Below, one piece after another: positions 37,001 to 47,379 of a DNA stretch of 64,000 nucleotides. Origin of the DNA: Pseudomonas solani (GTDB lineage: Bacteria > Pseudomonadota > Gammaproteobacteria > Pseudomonadales > Pseudomonadaceae); the NCBI RefSeq assembly GCF_026072635.1, contig NZ_AP023081.1, forward strand, positions 6,382,501 through 6,446,500. The letters run 5' to 3'. The notes under the pieces were generated by a model. That model was not told where the DNA came from. It saw nothing but the letters and a program-made list of their open reading frames with translations, and did not search any database. The first letter of the stretch is position 1. Every line of letters begins with the position of its first letter. A program made the translations under genes and the position numbers.

Positions 37001-38362
37001 ATGAGCAACTTGTCGTCCAGCGCAGACTGGAGCCCGGAAAGCTGGAGAACCAAGCCGATCCTGCAACAACCGACCTACCCGGACGCCGCTCGCCTGGCCA
37101 AGGTCGAGCAGACCCTGGCCAGCTACCCGCCCCTGGTGTTCGCCGGTGAGGCGCGCGAGCTGCGCCGCCAGTTCAGCGAAGTGACCGAAGGCCGCGCCTT
37201 CCTCCTCCAGGGTGGCGATTGCGCGGAAAGCTTCGCCGAGTTCTCCGCCGCGAAGATCCGCGACACCTTCAAGGTGTTGCTGCAGATGGCCATCGTCATG
37301 ACCTTCGCCGCCGGCTGCCCGGTGGTGAAGGTGGGGCGCATGGCCGGCCAGTTCGCCAAGCCGCGCTCGGCCGATGACGAAACCATCAATGGCGTCACCC
37401 TGCCCGCCTACCGCGGCGACATCGTCAACGGCATCGGCTTCGACCCGGCCAGCCGGATTCCCGACCCGGAGCGCCTGCTGCAGGCCTACCACCAGTCCAC
37501 CGCCAGCCTCAACCTGCTGCGCGCCTTCGCCCAGGGCGGCTTCGCCGATGTGCACCAGGTGCACCAGTGGAACCTCGACTTCATCGCCAACTCGGCACTG
37601 ACCGAGAAGTACAGCCAGCTCGCCGACCGCATCGACGAGACCCTAGCCTTCATGCGCGCCTGTGGCCTGGACACCGCCCCGCAACTGCGCGAGGCCAGCT
37701 TCTTCACCGCCCACGAGGCGCTGCTGCTGAACTACGAGCAGGCCTTCGTGCGCCGCGACAGCCTCACCGGCGGCTGGTACGACTGCTCCGCGCACATGCT
37801 CTGGATCGGCGACCGTACCCGCCAGCTGGACGGCGCCCATGTCGAGTTCCTGCGGGGCGTCGGCAACCCCATCGGCGTGAAGGTGGGGCCGAGCATGCCC
37901 AGCGAAGACCTGATCCGCCTGATCGACACCCTCAACCCGGACAACGACCCGGGCCGCCTCAACCTCATCGTGCGCATGGGCGCCGAGAAGGTCGGCGAGC
38001 ACCTGCCTCGGCTGATCCGCACCGTACAGGCGGAAGGCCGCAAGGTGCTGTGGAGTTCGGACCCGATGCACGGCAACACCATCAAGGCGTCCAGCGGCTA
38101 CAAGACCCGCGACTTCGCCATCATCCTGTCCGAGGTGAAGCAGTTCTTCCAGGTGCACCAGGCAGAGGGCAGCCACGCTGGCGGCATCCACATCGAGATG
38201 ACCGGGCAGAACGTCACCGAGTGCATCGGCGGCGCCCGCCCCATCACCGAGGATGGCCTCTCCGACCGCTACCACACCCACTGCGACCCGCGCCTCAACG
38301 CCGACCAGTCGCTGGAGCTGGCCTTCCTCATCGCCGAGACCCTGAAACAGGTCCGCCGCTGA
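37001..38362 (+). CDS. 3-deoxy-7-phosphoheptulonate synthase, class II
   Basis: 453-residue plant-like DAHP synthase condensing PEP and erythrose 4-phosphate at the entry to aromatic synthesis or secondary metabolism. Seen: [42 protein letters not shown] (metal Cys), [47 protein letters not shown] and [18 protein letters not shown]. Equivalent to PA2843 by neighbours. Terminated by a strong hairpin. Confidence 0.95.
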   Translation: MSNLSSSADWSPESWRTKPILQQPTYPDAARLAKVEQTLASYPPLVFAGEARELRRQFSEVTEGRAFLLQGGDCAESFAEFSAAKIRDTFKVLLQMAIVMTFAAGCPVVKVGRMAGQFAKPRSADDETINGVTLPAYRGDIVNGIGFDPASRIPDPERLLQAYHQSTASLNLLRAFAQGGFADVHQVHQWNLDFIANSALTEKYSQLADRIDETLAFMRACGLDTAPQLREASFFTAHEALLLNYEQAFVRRDSLTGGWYDCSAHMLWIGDRTRQLDGAHVEFLRGVGNPIGVKVGPSMPSEDLIRLIDTLNPDNDPGRLNLIVRMGAEKVGEHLPRLIRTVQAEGRKVLWSSDPMHGNTIKASSGYKTRDFAIILSEVKQFFQVHQAEGSHAGGIHIEMTGQNVTECIGGARPITEDGLSDRYHTHCDPRLNADQSLELAFLIAETLKQVRR

Positions 38363-38382
38363 GGGCACGGCCTTCAGAAACG

Positions 38383-38416
38383 ACGAAGCCCCGCCAATGC
38401 GGGGCTTCGTGTTTTC
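38383..38416. terminator. Rho-independent terminator
   Basis: ACGAAGCCCCGC, loop CAAT, GCGGGGCTTCGT then GTTTTC, between convergent DAHP synthase and azoR. Confidence 0.88.
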
Positions 38417-38423
38417 AGCGGGC

Positions 38424-39032
38424 TCAGGCGGCGATGAACAGCTCGCCGATGCGCTGCTGGGCGCCTTTGATGGCGTTGGCGCGGGGGTCTTCGCCGTAGG
38501 CCAGGCCTTCGGCGCGGACGATCTCGATATCGGTGATGCCGAGGAAGCCCAGCACCTGCAGCAGGTAAGCCTCATGGGCCTGGCCGCTGGCCTGGCCGGC
38601 GTGGATACCACCGGCGGTGGAAACGATCACCACCTTCTTGCCACCGGCAAGGCCCTTGGGGCCGTTCTCGTCGTAGGCGAAGGTTTTGCCGGCGACGGCG
38701 ATGCGGTCGATCCAGGCCTTGAGCTGGGTCGGCACGGTGAAGTTGTACATGGGCGCACCGATGACGATGGCGTCGGCGGCGAGGAATTCGGCGAGGGTTT
38801 CCTCGGCCAGCTTCACTTCGGCCTTCTGCGCGGCGTCACGCAGTTCCGCCGGGGTGCCGCCGGCCACCAGGCTGGCTGCGGAAAGGTGGGCGTAGGCGTC
38901 GGTGGCGAGGTCGCGGTAGCTGACCTGGGCGGCGGGCTCGGCGGCCTGCCAGGCCTGAACCACGGCACCGCTCAGTTGGCGGGAGGCGGAGGCGTCGCCG
39001 AGGATGCTGGAGTCAAGGTGCAGAAGCTTCAT
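38424..39032 (-). CDS. azoR: FMN-dependent NADH-azoreductase
   Basis: 202-residue flavodoxin-fold quinone/azo reductase. [20 protein letters not shown] forms the FMN phosphate loop; [20 protein letters not shown] is the conserved central segment; [15 protein letters not shown] follows. Acts as a cytosolic dimer. ATG at 39032. By family; the physiological substrates are probably quinones. Confidence 0.93.
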   Translation of the reverse strand: MKLLHLDSSILGDASASRQLSGAVVQAWQAAEPAAQVSYRDLATDAYAHLSAASLVAGGTPAELRDAAQKAEVKLAEETLAEFLAADAIVIGAPMYNFTVPTQLKAWIDRIAVAGKTFAYDENGPKGLAGGKKVVIVSTAGGIHAGQASGQAHEAYLLQVLGFLGITDIEIVRAEGLAYGEDPRANAIKGAQQRIGELFIAA

Positions 39033-39158
39033 GGGTATCCCCTGATTTGGCGATCACCGGATGTGATCGAAGTGAGGAGAATCCTATCCATGAAGCGAAA
39101 CCCTGATTAGTCGGCAAAAATGCGATGCACTGTCTCATCGGTAGGACGAACCTACGGA

Positions 39159-40169
39159 TCATCGTGCCGAGGTCTGCAGGTCGCTCAGGGTCTGGGTGAA
39201 GAAGCGCACCGCCTCGGCATTCAGCTGACGGTGGATGGCGACCCGGTCGACGCCCTCGGCGTCCTGGCACAGCTGCGGCAGCATGGCGTCCATTTCCGTC
39301 GAGCACGGCGCCATGAACACGAAGTGCCCCGCCCCCGGCAGCAGGCGGAAATCCGGGGGATTGGGCAGCCTGCGCTGCAGGGCCCCGGCGTTCTGCTCCA
39401 GCTGCAGGGTGCGGTCGTCATCCCCGGAATAGAGCAGCACCGGTACCTGCACCGGTTCGAGCTCCTTGCGGCCGAACATCAAGCCCAGCGGGGCCATCAG
39501 CATCAGCGCACTGACCCGGGAATCGGCGATGGCTTCGAGGTCGTCGCGGTCGGAAATCAGCTCGCCGGCATGGCCGCAGGCGTCATCGTCGTCCGGCCAC
39601 TGCCGGCAGTAGGCACGCAGGCGCTCGGGTTCGGGCTGGGCGCCGGCGAGAATCAGCGCCGTCTCGCCGCCGGCCGAGTAGCCGATCACGCCGACCCGCT
39701 CGGTATCCAGGCTGCCGGCCAGCAGTGCGTCCTGCTCGGCGGCGTCTATCGCGGCGGTCAGCTGCAGCGGGCGCCCATAGAGGTTGCTCAGGGTGCCGCT
39801 GCGGCTCTGATCCTTGTAGTTGTCGCCGGTGTGCAGCACCGCCAGCACGACGAAACCGCGCCGCGCCAGGGCGGTGGCGAGGTCGTGATGGGCCAGTGGC
39901 GAACCGCCGTTGCCGTGGGAGAGCAGCACCAGGGGGAAATGGCCGGTGGCGATGGGCGCATCCATGCCGGCATCGACCTGGTAGAAGCCAAGCTCGGTGC
40001 GGGTCGGCTCTCCGGATGCAGGATAGAAGGCGACGGCACTCATCTCGCGCTGCCCGTCCACCGGGTCGGCGAGAACCAGGCGGTGCACGCCCACCGCTTG
40101 CGCGCCGAATGCGGGGAGGGTCGCCAGCAGCGACGCCAGGGCCAGTACTGCAGAAAGACGAACCAACAT
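39159..40169 (-). CDS. secreted alpha/beta hydrolase, PAF-acetylhydrolase/dienelactone-like
   Basis: 336 residues with a signal peptide at residues 1-23 (MLVRLSAVLALASLLATLPA, cut after FGA). The mature hydrolase shows the oxyanion region LVLLSHGNGGSPLAHHDLAT, nucleophile elbow GVIGYSAGGETALI (Ser), acid in LYSGDDDRTL and His in GAGHFVFMAPCS. Two cysteines flanking (YCRQW...ACGHA) may form a disulfide, in line with export. ATG at 40169 with AAGGTGAG upstream. Substrate unknown. Confidence 0.85.
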   Translation of the reverse strand: MLVRLSAVLALASLLATLPAFGAQAVGVHRLVLADPVDGQREMSAVAFYPASGEPTRTELGFYQVDAGMDAPIATGHFPLVLLSHGNGGSPLAHHDLATALARRGFVVLAVLHTGDNYKDQSRSGTLSNLYGRPLQLTAAIDAAEQDALLAGSLDTERVGVIGYSAGGETALILAGAQPEPERLRAYCRQWPDDDDACGHAGELISDRDDLEAIADSRVSALMLMAPLGLMFGRKELEPVQVPVLLYSGDDDRTLQLEQNAGALQRRLPNPPDFRLLPGAGHFVFMAPCSTEMDAMLPQLCQDAEGVDRVAIHRQLNAEAVRFFTQTLSDLQTSAR

Positions 40170-40323
40170 GGTGCTCACCTTCCGTTCCAGGTTCAGGAAT
40201 CGGGCGTGCCTGCCATCAATTGCGCCTTGCTTCGTTCCTTGAGCCGGCAGCGCCGACGGCCTATCCGCCGGCGCCACATGCATTGCATGGATCACGCCAC
40301 AAGTCGTGGCGCGGGAGGGGCGA

Positions 40324-40830
40324 TCAGACGCCGCCGAGGAAATCCATCTTGCCGATCTTCACCCCGTTGTGGCGCAGGATGTTGTAGGCGGTGGTGATGT
40401 GGAAATAGAAGTTCGGCAGGGAGAAATTCAGCAGGAAGGCCTGCCCCGGGAAGCTCACCTCGCTGCCACGCATCTTCAGCACCACGGTGCGCCCCTCGCT
40501 GCCATCTATCTGCTCCGGGCGGATTTCCTGGATGAAGCCGAGGGTGCGGGCGATGCGCTCCTGCAGCTCCGGGAAGCTCGCTTCAGTATCGGCGTAGGGC
40601 GGCACCTCCAGCTGCGCCAGGCGCGCTGCGCAGCCCTTCACCGAGTCGGTGGCGATCTGCACCTGGCGCACCAGGGGGAACATGTCCGGCGCCAGGCGCG
40701 AGTTGAGGAACACAGCCGGCTCTATGCCCTGCGCCTCGGCGTGGGCAGCGGCCTTGTCGAGAATGGTGGACAGGTTGCCGAGCATGCGGGTGAAGACAGG
40801 AATGGAAGCCTCGTACATGGACAAGGACAT
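40324..40830 (-). CDS. DUF1993 family protein
   Basis: 168-residue all-helical protein: MYEASIPVFTRMLGNLSTIL at the start, then FPLVRQVQIATDSVKGCAAR, FPELQERIARTLGFI and the conserved LPNFYFHITTAYNILRHNGV near the C terminus. DUF1993 belongs to the DinB-like fold, with no proven role. Divergent from a LysR gene (176-base gap), which may control it. Confidence 0.88.
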   Translation of the reverse strand: MSLSMYEASIPVFTRMLGNLSTILDKAAAHAEAQGIEPAVFLNSRLAPDMFPLVRQVQIATDSVKGCAARLAQLEVPPYADTEASFPELQERIARTLGFIQEIRPEQIDGSEGRTVVLKMRGSEVSFPGQAFLLNFSLPNFYFHITTAYNILRHNGVKIGKMDFLGGV

Positions 40831-41006
40831 GGGTGCTGACTCCGTGATGGCAGGGGGATGGACCGGGCGAAGGTGCCGGTCGCCGCTCCACGATACACCC
40901 GCAGCGGGCGGCTTGTGCAGGCCTGCGAGATTGTCCCGCTGACGAAATCCGTGGCGCCGGAATCAGCGCCGATGCCATAGTTCGTCCCCTCTACAGGACA
41001 ATCCCC

Positions 41007-41915
41007 ATGCAAGACCTCAACGACCTCTTCTACTTCGCCAAAGTCGTCGAACACGGCGGCTTCGCGGCCGCCGGGCGCCTGCTGGGCATTCCCAAGTCGC
41101 GCCTGTCGCGCCGCATCGCCGAACTGGAAACCCGCCTGGGCGCCCGCCTGCTGCAACGCACCACGCGCAAGCTGGCCCTGACCGATGTCGGCGAGCGCTA
41201 CCTGCGCCATTGCCAGGCGATGCTGCTGGAGGCCGAGCAGGCCGACGAAGCAGTGGCCTCGCTGACCAGCGAACCGCGCGGGCGCATCCGCGTCTCCTGC
41301 CCCACCGAGGTGGCGCGCATGCGCCTGCGCCATGTGTTCCCCAGCTTCCTCCAGCGCTATCCGCAGGTGCAGCTGGAAGTCATGCTGAGCAACCGCCGCA
41401 TCGACCTGGTCAACGAAGGCGTCGATGTGGCGCTGCGGGTGCGCGAGCAGGACGACGAAGACCCGTCGCTGATCTGCCGCCAACTGAGCCCCGCCCGCGC
41501 CATGCTGGTGTGCGCACCGAGCCTGCTCGAGGGCGTGACCCTGAACGACCCGGACGACCTCCAGCAACTGCCGGCCCTCGGCGCCCTGGAGACCGACCGC
41601 CGCCTGCACTACCTGCTGCGCGACAGCCGTGGAAACCGCTGCGACATCGTCCTGGAAGCACGCCTGAGCATCGAGGACTTCGAGATCCGCAAGCTCGCCG
41701 CGCTGCAAGGCCTGGGCATGACCATGCTGCCGCAGATGAACTGCCAGCAGGAGCTGGAAGCCGGCACCCTGGTTCGCCTGCTGCCGGGCTGGGAGTTGCC
41801 GGGCGGCAACCTGCAAGCCGTTTACACCCACCGGCGCGGCATGCTGCCGGCGGTGCGCGCCTGGATCGAGCACCTGGCCGAGGCCTGCCAGGCCGAGGGG
41901 CTGCAGCCCATCTGA
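41007..41915 (+). CDS. LysR family transcriptional regulator
   Basis: 302-residue regulator; HTH at residues 1-60 (MQDLNDLFYFAKVVEHGGFA, AAGRLLGIPKSRLSRRIAEL), followed by a co-inducer domain (GRIRVSCPTEVARMRLRHVF, NRRIDLVNEGVDVALRVREQ). The subgroup with LSRRIAELE and NEGVDVALR usually controls small redox or quinone-response genes. Divergent from the DUF1993 gene. Confidence 0.88.
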   Translation: MQDLNDLFYFAKVVEHGGFAAAGRLLGIPKSRLSRRIAELETRLGARLLQRTTRKLALTDVGERYLRHCQAMLLEAEQADEAVASLTSEPRGRIRVSCPTEVARMRLRHVFPSFLQRYPQVQLEVMLSNRRIDLVNEGVDVALRVREQDDEDPSLICRQLSPARAMLVCAPSLLEGVTLNDPDDLQQLPALGALETDRRLHYLLRDSRGNRCDIVLEARLSIEDFEIRKLAALQGLGMTMLPQMNCQQELEAGTLVRLLPGWELPGGNLQAVYTHRRGMLPAVRAWIEHLAEACQAEGLQPI

Positions 41916-42003
41916 GGCTTGCGAAGAATAGTTAGCTAGCTTTCATTAACCCCATGACTGGGTGATGATGGCGCTCTTCCCCAGCCCCACCCGGACAAGC
42001 CCC

Positions 42004-43203
42004 ATGAGTGCCGCCGAGCAGTCTGCAACCGCCACCACCTTGCAGATCGTCTCCATCGTCTTCTTCACCTTCATCAGCTTCCTCTGCATCGGCCTGCCGC
42101 TGGCCGTACTCCCGGGCTACGTACACAACGACCTCGGCTACGGCTCGGTACTGGCGGGCATCGTCATCAGCACCCAATACGCCTCCACCCTGCTCTCGCG
42201 GCCCATGTCCGGCGCCGTGGCCGACCGCCAGGGGCCCAAACGCGCCGTGCTCTACGGGCTTGCCGGCTGCGCACTGAGCGGCGTGCTGACCCTGGCGTCC
42301 ACCTCGCTGCAGCAGTTCTCCACCCTGAGCATGACGCTGCTGCTGGCCGGGCGCGTCGCCCTCGGCGTCGCCCAGGGCCTGGTGGGCACCGGCTCCATCA
42401 GCTGGGGCATCGGCCGGGTCGGCGCCGAGAACACCGCGCGGGTCATCTCCTGGAATGGCATCGCCTCCTATGGCGCCGTGGCCCTGGGCGCGCCACTGGG
42501 GGTGCTGATGGTGGGCAGCGTGGGGCTGTGGAGCATGGGCGCGCTGATCGGCCTGCTCGGGCTCGGCGCCCTGGCGCTGGCCTGGAACAAAGAGGCGGCC
42601 CCCATCGTCCAGGGCGTGCGCCTGCCATTCCGCAACGTCTTCCTGCGCATCGCCCCCAACGGCACGGCGCTGGCCCTGGGCTCCATCGGTTTCGGCACCC
42701 TGGCCACCTTCGTCACCCTCTATTACGCGAGCCGTGGCTGGGATGGCGCGGCCTGGTGCCTGACCGCCTTCGGTTGTGCCTTCATCGGTGCGCGGCTGCT
42801 CTTCGCCGGGGCCATCAACAGCCGTGGCGGCTACCGCGTGGCCATCGCCTGCCTCGGCATCGAGAGCCTCGGCCTGCTCCTGCTGTGGCTGGCCCCGCAG
42901 CCCTGGCTGACCCTGTGCGGCGCGGCGCTGACCGGCTTCGGCCTGTCGCTGGTGTACCCGGCGCTGGGCGTGGAAGCCATCTCGCGCATTCCCGCCTCCA
43001 GCCGCAGTTCGGCCCTGGGCGCCTACGCGGTGTTCTTCGACCTCGCGCTGGGCATCGCCGGCCCCCTGATGGGCGCCATCGCCACGGGATTCGGCTTCGG
43101 CTCCATCTTCATGGTTGCCGCCGGCATGGCGCTCGTGGGTATGCTGCTCAGCTTCTACCTGCTGCGTATCGACGAACGCAGCGGGCCCACCCCCGCCCCG
43201 TGA
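42004..43203 (+). CDS. MFS transporter, YhhS/YfcJ type
   Basis: 399-residue inner-membrane protein with 12 hydrophobic segments. [20 protein letters not shown] between segments 2 and 3 is the MFS A-loop (G-x-x-x-D-R-x-G); [20 protein letters not shown] in segment 4-5 matches the YhhS group. I chose the ATG at 42004 (MSAAEQ). The MmcQ/YjbR gene follows after 10 bases with AAGGA, so they are co-transcribed. Substrate unknown; relatives export arabinose or drugs. Confidence 0.83.
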   Translation: MSAAEQSATATTLQIVSIVFFTFISFLCIGLPLAVLPGYVHNDLGYGSVLAGIVISTQYASTLLSRPMSGAVADRQGPKRAVLYGLAGCALSGVLTLASTSLQQFSTLSMTLLLAGRVALGVAQGLVGTGSISWGIGRVGAENTARVISWNGIASYGAVALGAPLGVLMVGSVGLWSMGALIGLLGLGALALAWNKEAAPIVQGVRLPFRNVFLRIAPNGTALALGSIGFGTLATFVTLYYASRGWDGAAWCLTAFGCAFIGARLLFAGAINSRGGYRVAIACLGIESLGLLLLWLAPQPWLTLCGAALTGFGLSLVYPALGVEAISRIPASSRSSALGAYAVFFDLALGIAGPLMGAIATGFGFGSIFMVAAGMALVGMLLSFYLLRIDERSGPTPAP

Positions 43204-43213
43204 AGGAACGCCC

Positions 43214-43561
43214 ATGACCGCCGACGAGATAGCCGCTTTCTGCCTGCAATTGCCGGGCGCCCGTGAAGACCTCAAATGGGGCAGCAACCGGGTGTTCTCG
43301 GTGGCCGAGAACAAGATGTTCGCCATCCTCGACTTCCTCGGCAGCGACCTGGCTTTCAAGGTGGACGCCGACCTGTTCCTCGGCCATGTCGACCGCCCCG
43401 GCATCCGCCCGGCGCCCTACCTCGCCCGCGCCCACTGGGTGACCCTGGCCATGCCGCCTTCGGTGGGCGGTGAAGAGCTGCGCTCGCTGCTCACCCGCTC
43501 CCACCAACTGGTGGTGGCCAAGCTGCCCAAGTACAAGCGCGCCGGCCTGCTGCTGGACTGA
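43214..43561 (+). CDS. MmcQ/YjbR family protein
   Basis: 115-residue CyaY-like fold protein. LPGAREDLKWGSNRVFSVAE is the conserved N-terminal part, KMFAILDFLGSDLAFKVD the beta sheet, and SHQLVVAKLPKYKRAGL the C-terminal helix. E. coli YjbR binds DNA in vitro, but the role is unclear. ATG at 43214 with AAGGA upstream. Confidence 0.9.
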   Translation: MTADEIAAFCLQLPGAREDLKWGSNRVFSVAENKMFAILDFLGSDLAFKVDADLFLGHVDRPGIRPAPYLARAHWVTLAMPPSVGGEELRSLLTRSHQLVVAKLPKYKRAGLLLD

Positions 43562-43637
43562 CTGCGACAATCCGTCAGCTGCACGGGGGCCTTCGCCGTT
43601 CTATCGTCCGCGTCAATCCAACAACAAGGACGTCACC

Positions 43638-44012
43638 ATGCCTGCACGCCTGTCCGCACTTCTCGCCCTTGTCGCCTTCGGCGGCTATACCCTCTATGTC
43701 ATGGCCATCAGCGAACAACCGCTCCTGGAGTTCGGAGCCCAGCTGATGAGCCGCCCGGATACCGCCCAGGTGGTGATCGACCTCTACCTCGCCTGCGGCC
43801 TGATCGGCATCTGGATGTACCAGGACAACCGCCGCCAGGGGCGTGGGCTGCTCTATCTGCTGCCCTTCTACCTGGTCACGGCAGTATTCGCCTCCATCGG
43901 CCCGCTGCTCTACCTGGCACTGCGCAGGCCCACCAACCGGAAAACCGACGATGGAAGCCACCGCGCTGTGGCAGCACCTGTGGAACAGCCGGGCACCGAC
44001 CCCAGGGCTTGA
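43638..44012 (+). CDS. DUF2834 family small membrane protein
   Basis: 124 residues with three hydrophobic segments (about residues 4-25, 44-62 and 74-93): ARLSALLALVAFGGYTLYVM, VVIDLYLACGLIGIWMYQD, LLPFYLVTAVFASIGPLLYL. The family's VIDLxLAxxLIxxWMxxD pattern is present. The C-terminal 30 residues are polar and overlap the next gene by 62 bases in another frame. CAAGGA precedes the ATG. Function unknown. Confidence 0.82.
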   Translation: MPARLSALLALVAFGGYTLYVMAISEQPLLEFGAQLMSRPDTAQVVIDLYLACGLIGIWMYQDNRRQGRGLLYLLPFYLVTAVFASIGPLLYLALRRPTNRKTDDGSHRAVAAPVEQPGTDPRA

Positions 44013-44583
44013 GCACCTGCGCCTTGAAGGCCGGCGCGCAGGCAGCGTCCTGCTGGCCTTCGACGAACAGGGCAGCCCCTACCGCCTGGGCTATCGGCTG
44101 GAGTACAGCCAGCACTGGCGGCCCCGCCACCTGCACGTCCGCGTCGACGACGAGCGCGGCACCCGCGAGCTACGCCTGCATTGCAACCGCAGCGGCGAAT
44201 GGCGGGATGGCGCGGGCACCCCACTGCCGCAGCTAAGCGGCTGCCTGGACCTCGACCTCTGGCCCACGCCCTTCACCAACAGCCCGGCGATCTGGCGCCT
44301 GGACCTGGCCCAGGACCAACGCGAAGAGATCGCCGTCGCCTACATCGAGGCGCCGAGCCTCGACCTGCAAGTGATGCGCCAGGCCTATACACGGCTGGAC
44401 GCGCGCCACCTGCTGTACCAGAACCTGGATGGCGATGGCTTTCATGCTGTACTCACGCTTGGCGATGACGGGCTGGTGGAAGACTACCCGGGCCTGTTCC
44501 GCCGGCTGCGCCGATGGGCGCAACAGGGCCCGCTACCGCCGAAGGCTCTGGAACGCGATTTACGTGAAAAATCCCGCTCATGA
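43951..44583 (+). CDS. putative glycolipid-binding domain protein (DUF1089)
   Basis: 210-residue soluble protein, mostly beta strand: LEHLRLEGRRAGSVLLAF, RLGYRLEYSQHWRPRHLHVR, CLDLDLWPTPFTNSPAIWRL, then EIAVAYIEAPSLDLQVMRQA and YTRLDARHLLYQNLDGDGFHA. This matches the DUF1089 barrel, structurally likened to glycolipid-binding LolA-type folds. It starts inside the DUF2834 gene (62-base overlap), so the two are coupled. No signal peptide. Confidence 0.82.
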   Translation: MEATALWQHLWNSRAPTPGLEHLRLEGRRAGSVLLAFDEQGSPYRLGYRLEYSQHWRPRHLHVRVDDERGTRELRLHCNRSGEWRDGAGTPLPQLSGCLDLDLWPTPFTNSPAIWRLDLAQDQREEIAVAYIEAPSLDLQVMRQAYTRLDARHLLYQNLDGDGFHAVLTLGDDGLVEDYPGLFRRLRRWAQQGPLPPKALERDLREKSRS

Positions 44584-44676
44584 GTTGTAAAGTTTTAGAT
44601 ACACTTCACAAAAAATTTCGGCTCAACTTTGGTGCATCCACGCCGATACGCGCTCTAAGCCTTGCGGAAGAACACT

Positions 44677-46242
44677 ATGAGAAACAATCAGCCAGTCACT
44701 CAGCGCGAACGTACTTTCCCTCCCCAGCAACGTCTGATCTCCACGACGGACAGCAAGGGCGTGATCACCTATTGCAACGAAGCCTTCACCGATATCAGCG
44801 GCTACAGCCGCGACGAATTGATCCGTTCGCCGCATAACCTGGTGCGCCACCCGGACGTTCCGCCCGCCGTCTTCGCCCATATGTGGGCGACGCTGAAGAA
44901 GGGCCGCCCCTGGATGGGCATCGTCAAGAACCGCTGCAAGAACGGCGATCACTACTGGGTCAACGCCTACGTGACGCCGATCTTCGAAGGCAGCCAGGTG
45001 GTCGGCTACGAGTCGGTGCGGGTCAAGCCCACCGCCGAGCAGGTACGCCGCGCCGAAGCGCTGTACCAGCGCATCAACGCCGGCAAGTCGGCCATCCCCA
45101 GCCGCGATCGCTGGCTGCCCATCGTGCAGGACTGGCTGCCCTTCATCCTCATCAGCCAGATCGGCTTCATGATCGGCGCCTGGCTCAACTCGCACTGGGG
45201 CTTCCTCCTCGCCGCGCTGCTGTCCGTGCCCCTGGGCCTCAGCGGCCTGGCCTGGCAGAACCGCGGCATCAAGCGCCTGCTGCGCCTGGCCGAGCAGACC
45301 ACCTCGGACCCGCTGATCGCGCAGATGTACACCGACAGCCGCGGCGCCCAGGCCCGCCTGGAGATGTCCATCCTCAGCCAGGAAGCGCGCCTGAAAACCT
45401 GCCTGACCCGCCTGCAGGACACCGCCGAGCACCTCACCGAGCAGGCCCGCCAGGCCGACGCCCTGGCCCACAACAGCTCCGAAGGGCTGGAACGCCAGCG
45501 GGTGGAAACCGAACAGGTGGCCACGGCAGTGAACCAGATGGCCTCCACCACTCAGGAAGTCGCCAGCAACGTGCAGCGCACCGCCGACGCCACCCAGGAA
45601 GCCAATCGCCTCACCGGCCAGGGCCGCAGCATCACCGCCGAAACCCGCGAAGCCATCCAGCGCCTGTCGCGCGCGGTGGGGGAAACCGGCGAGACCGTCA
45701 CCCGCCTGGCCCAGGACAGCAACGAGATCGGCGGCGTGGTCGACGTGATCAAGGGCATCGCCGACCAGACCAACCTGCTGGCGCTCAACGCCGCCATCGA
45801 AGCAGCGCGTGCCGGCGAGATGGGCCGTGGCTTCGCCGTGGTCGCCGATGAAGTACGCCAGCTGGCGCAGCGCACCGCCGAATCCACCGGGCAGATCCAC
45901 CAGCTCATCGCGCAGCTGCAGAAGACCGCCGAGGAAGCCGTGCGCACCATGGAAACCGGGCGCCGCCAGGCCGACGAAGGCGTGGAGCGCGTGCTGGAGG
46001 CCGACCAGGCCCTGGTGGGCATCAGCGAGGCGGTGGCCAACATCACCCAGATGACCGACCAGATCGCCGCCGCCACCGAGGAACAGAGCGCCGTGGCCGA
46101 GCAGATCAACCAGAGCATCAGCAGCATCGCCCAGCTCGCCGACCAGACCTCCGGCGAAGCCCAGCGCACCGTACTGCTCAGCGAAGAGCTCACCACCACC
46201 GCGCAAGGCCAGTACTCGCTGGTGGACCGCTTCAACCGTTGA
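44677..46242 (+). CDS. aer: PAS-domain methyl-accepting chemotaxis protein, aerotaxis receptor
   Basis: 521-residue energy/oxygen taxis receptor. FAD-binding PAS domain at about residues 15-115 ([53 protein letters not shown]); two closely spaced hydrophobic segments near 150-190; then a HAMP-like and signalling domain with the hairpin tip [20 protein letters not shown] and [15 protein letters not shown] at 44677 gives MRNNQPVTQ, the start of P. aeruginosa Aer (PA1561). A TAAAGTTT box lies upstream (44588-44595), but the matching sigma-28 -10 is weak. Confidence 0.94.
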   Translation: MRNNQPVTQRERTFPPQQRLISTTDSKGVITYCNEAFTDISGYSRDELIRSPHNLVRHPDVPPAVFAHMWATLKKGRPWMGIVKNRCKNGDHYWVNAYVTPIFEGSQVVGYESVRVKPTAEQVRRAEALYQRINAGKSAIPSRDRWLPIVQDWLPFILISQIGFMIGAWLNSHWGFLLAALLSVPLGLSGLAWQNRGIKRLLRLAEQTTSDPLIAQMYTDSRGAQARLEMSILSQEARLKTCLTRLQDTAEHLTEQARQADALAHNSSEGLERQRVETEQVATAVNQMASTTQEVASNVQRTADATQEANRLTGQGRSITAETREAIQRLSRAVGETGETVTRLAQDSNEIGGVVDVIKGIADQTNLLALNAAIEAARAGEMGRGFAVVADEVRQLAQRTAESTGQIHQLIAQLQKTAEEAVRTMETGRRQADEGVERVLEADQALVGISEAVANITQMTDQIAAATEEQSAVAEQINQSISSIAQLADQTSGEAQRTVLLSEELTTTAQGQYSLVDRFNR

Positions 46243-46255
46243 ATCAGCGGGTATG

Positions 46256-46283
46256 AAAAAGGGCGCCTCGGGGCGCCCTTTTC
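46256..46283. terminator. Rho-independent terminator
   Basis: AAAAGGGCGCC, loop TCGG, GGCGCCCTTTT, between convergent aer and the RhuM gene. Confidence 0.88.
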
Positions 46284-46297
46284 CTTTGCCTGCCGGT

Positions 46298-47305
46298 TCA
46301 CTCCATGATCAGGTTCATCACCAGGTGGACCATCAGCTCCTTCTGTCGCGGATCGCTCTGGGCCACCAACAGGGCGATGGCCGCGAGGGCGTTGTCGTTG
46401 ATCTTCAGTTCGCCATCCGTCTTCAGGTGATGTCGGTTTCGCCTCAGGAACCAGATGAACAAGAAGGCTCCGATGCGCTTGTTGCCATCGGTGAAGGGGT
46501 GGTTCTTGATCACCATGTACAGCAGGTTGGCCGCCTGCTCCTCGATGCTCGGGTAAAGGAACTGCCCGCCGAAGGACTGCACGATATTGCCCAGCAGCCC
46601 CTCGAAGCTGTCGTCCTTCGGCTGGCCGAACAGCTCGCTGGCCTCCCCCCTGTGCATCAGGTCGGCCTTCAGCGCGGCGATGCATTCGGCGGCCTCGCCC
46701 GGCTCGATCACATAGCGGATGTCTTCGGTGAAACCATCGCGGGCAAGGCGTTCGCCGTCGAACTGGTTGAGCAGCACGAAGGTACGCGCATACCCGGCGA
46801 TGACGCTCACCAAACCACGCGCCTCGGTCAGGCTGGCCCGATCCACCAGGCCGTCACGGAACAGCGTCAGGGTCTTCTGCAACTGCCCGATACGCGCCTG
46901 CTGCGCCTCCAGCCTTCGCCGGTTGAGGCTGTAGCCCTGGAGCAGGAGCTCCTTGAGCACGGCGTTGGCCCAGATGCGGAAACGCGTGCCCTGCCTTGAG
47001 TTGACGCGATAACCAACCGAGATGATCGCATCGAGGTTGTAGTGTTTCAGACGGCGAGTGACGTCCCGCTGCCCTTCCCGGCGAACAACCGAGTATTCCT
47101 CGGCAGTTGCCAGCTCCTCCAACTCCCCTGTCTGGTAGATGTTCTTGAGGTGCAGCCCAACGTTGTCCGAGCTCGTATCGAACAGCTCCGCCATCTGCCG
47201 CTGGGTCAGCCAGACGGTCTCCCCCTCCTCCATGCGTACCTCGGTAACGCTTCCCCCTTCCCGCTGGTAGATCAGGATCGGCAGGGCTTCCTGCAAGGCA
47301 TCCAT
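46298..47305 (-). CDS. RhuM family protein with C-terminal Fic/Doc motif
   Basis: 335 residues. The N-terminal RhuM part contains ETVWLTQRQMAELFDTSSDN (HTH-like), VGLHLKNIYQTGELEE, then YNLDAIISVGYRVNSRQGTR and FRIWANAVLKELLLQGYSLN, all conserved in RhuM (a Salmonella pathogenicity-island protein of unclear role). The C-terminal 130 residues carry the Fic/Doc loop HPFTDGNKR at residues 269-277; Lys in place of the usual Gly of AMP-transferring Fic proteins is the Doc form, which phosphorylates EF-Tu. No antitoxin-sized gene flanks it. It is an accessory insertion between aer and the kyn block. The ATG at 47305 has AAGGAAGG upstream. Confidence 0.86.
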   Translation of the reverse strand: MDALQEALPILIYQREGGSVTEVRMEEGETVWLTQRQMAELFDTSSDNVGLHLKNIYQTGELEELATAEEYSVVRREGQRDVTRRLKHYNLDAIISVGYRVNSRQGTRFRIWANAVLKELLLQGYSLNRRRLEAQQARIGQLQKTLTLFRDGLVDRASLTEARGLVSVIAGYARTFVLLNQFDGERLARDGFTEDIRYVIEPGEAAECIAALKADLMHRGEASELFGQPKDDSFEGLLGNIVQSFGGQFLYPSIEEQAANLLYMVIKNHPFTDGNKRIGAFLFIWFLRRNRHHLKTDGELKINDNALAAIALLVAQSDPRQKELMVHLVMNLIME

Positions 47306-47379
47306 ATCGTCGCCCTTCCTTGTGGTGATGGACTCCGCAGTCTGCTTGCACCCTGCCGGGTGCGTGGCTCGCCGGCCTG

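Noticed and set aside
44588..44620. Sigma-28 promoter for aer
   Set aside because: TAAAGTTT is a perfect -35, but the 8 bases at the right distance (CACAAAAA) match GCCGATAA at only half the positions, and no Anr box is present either.
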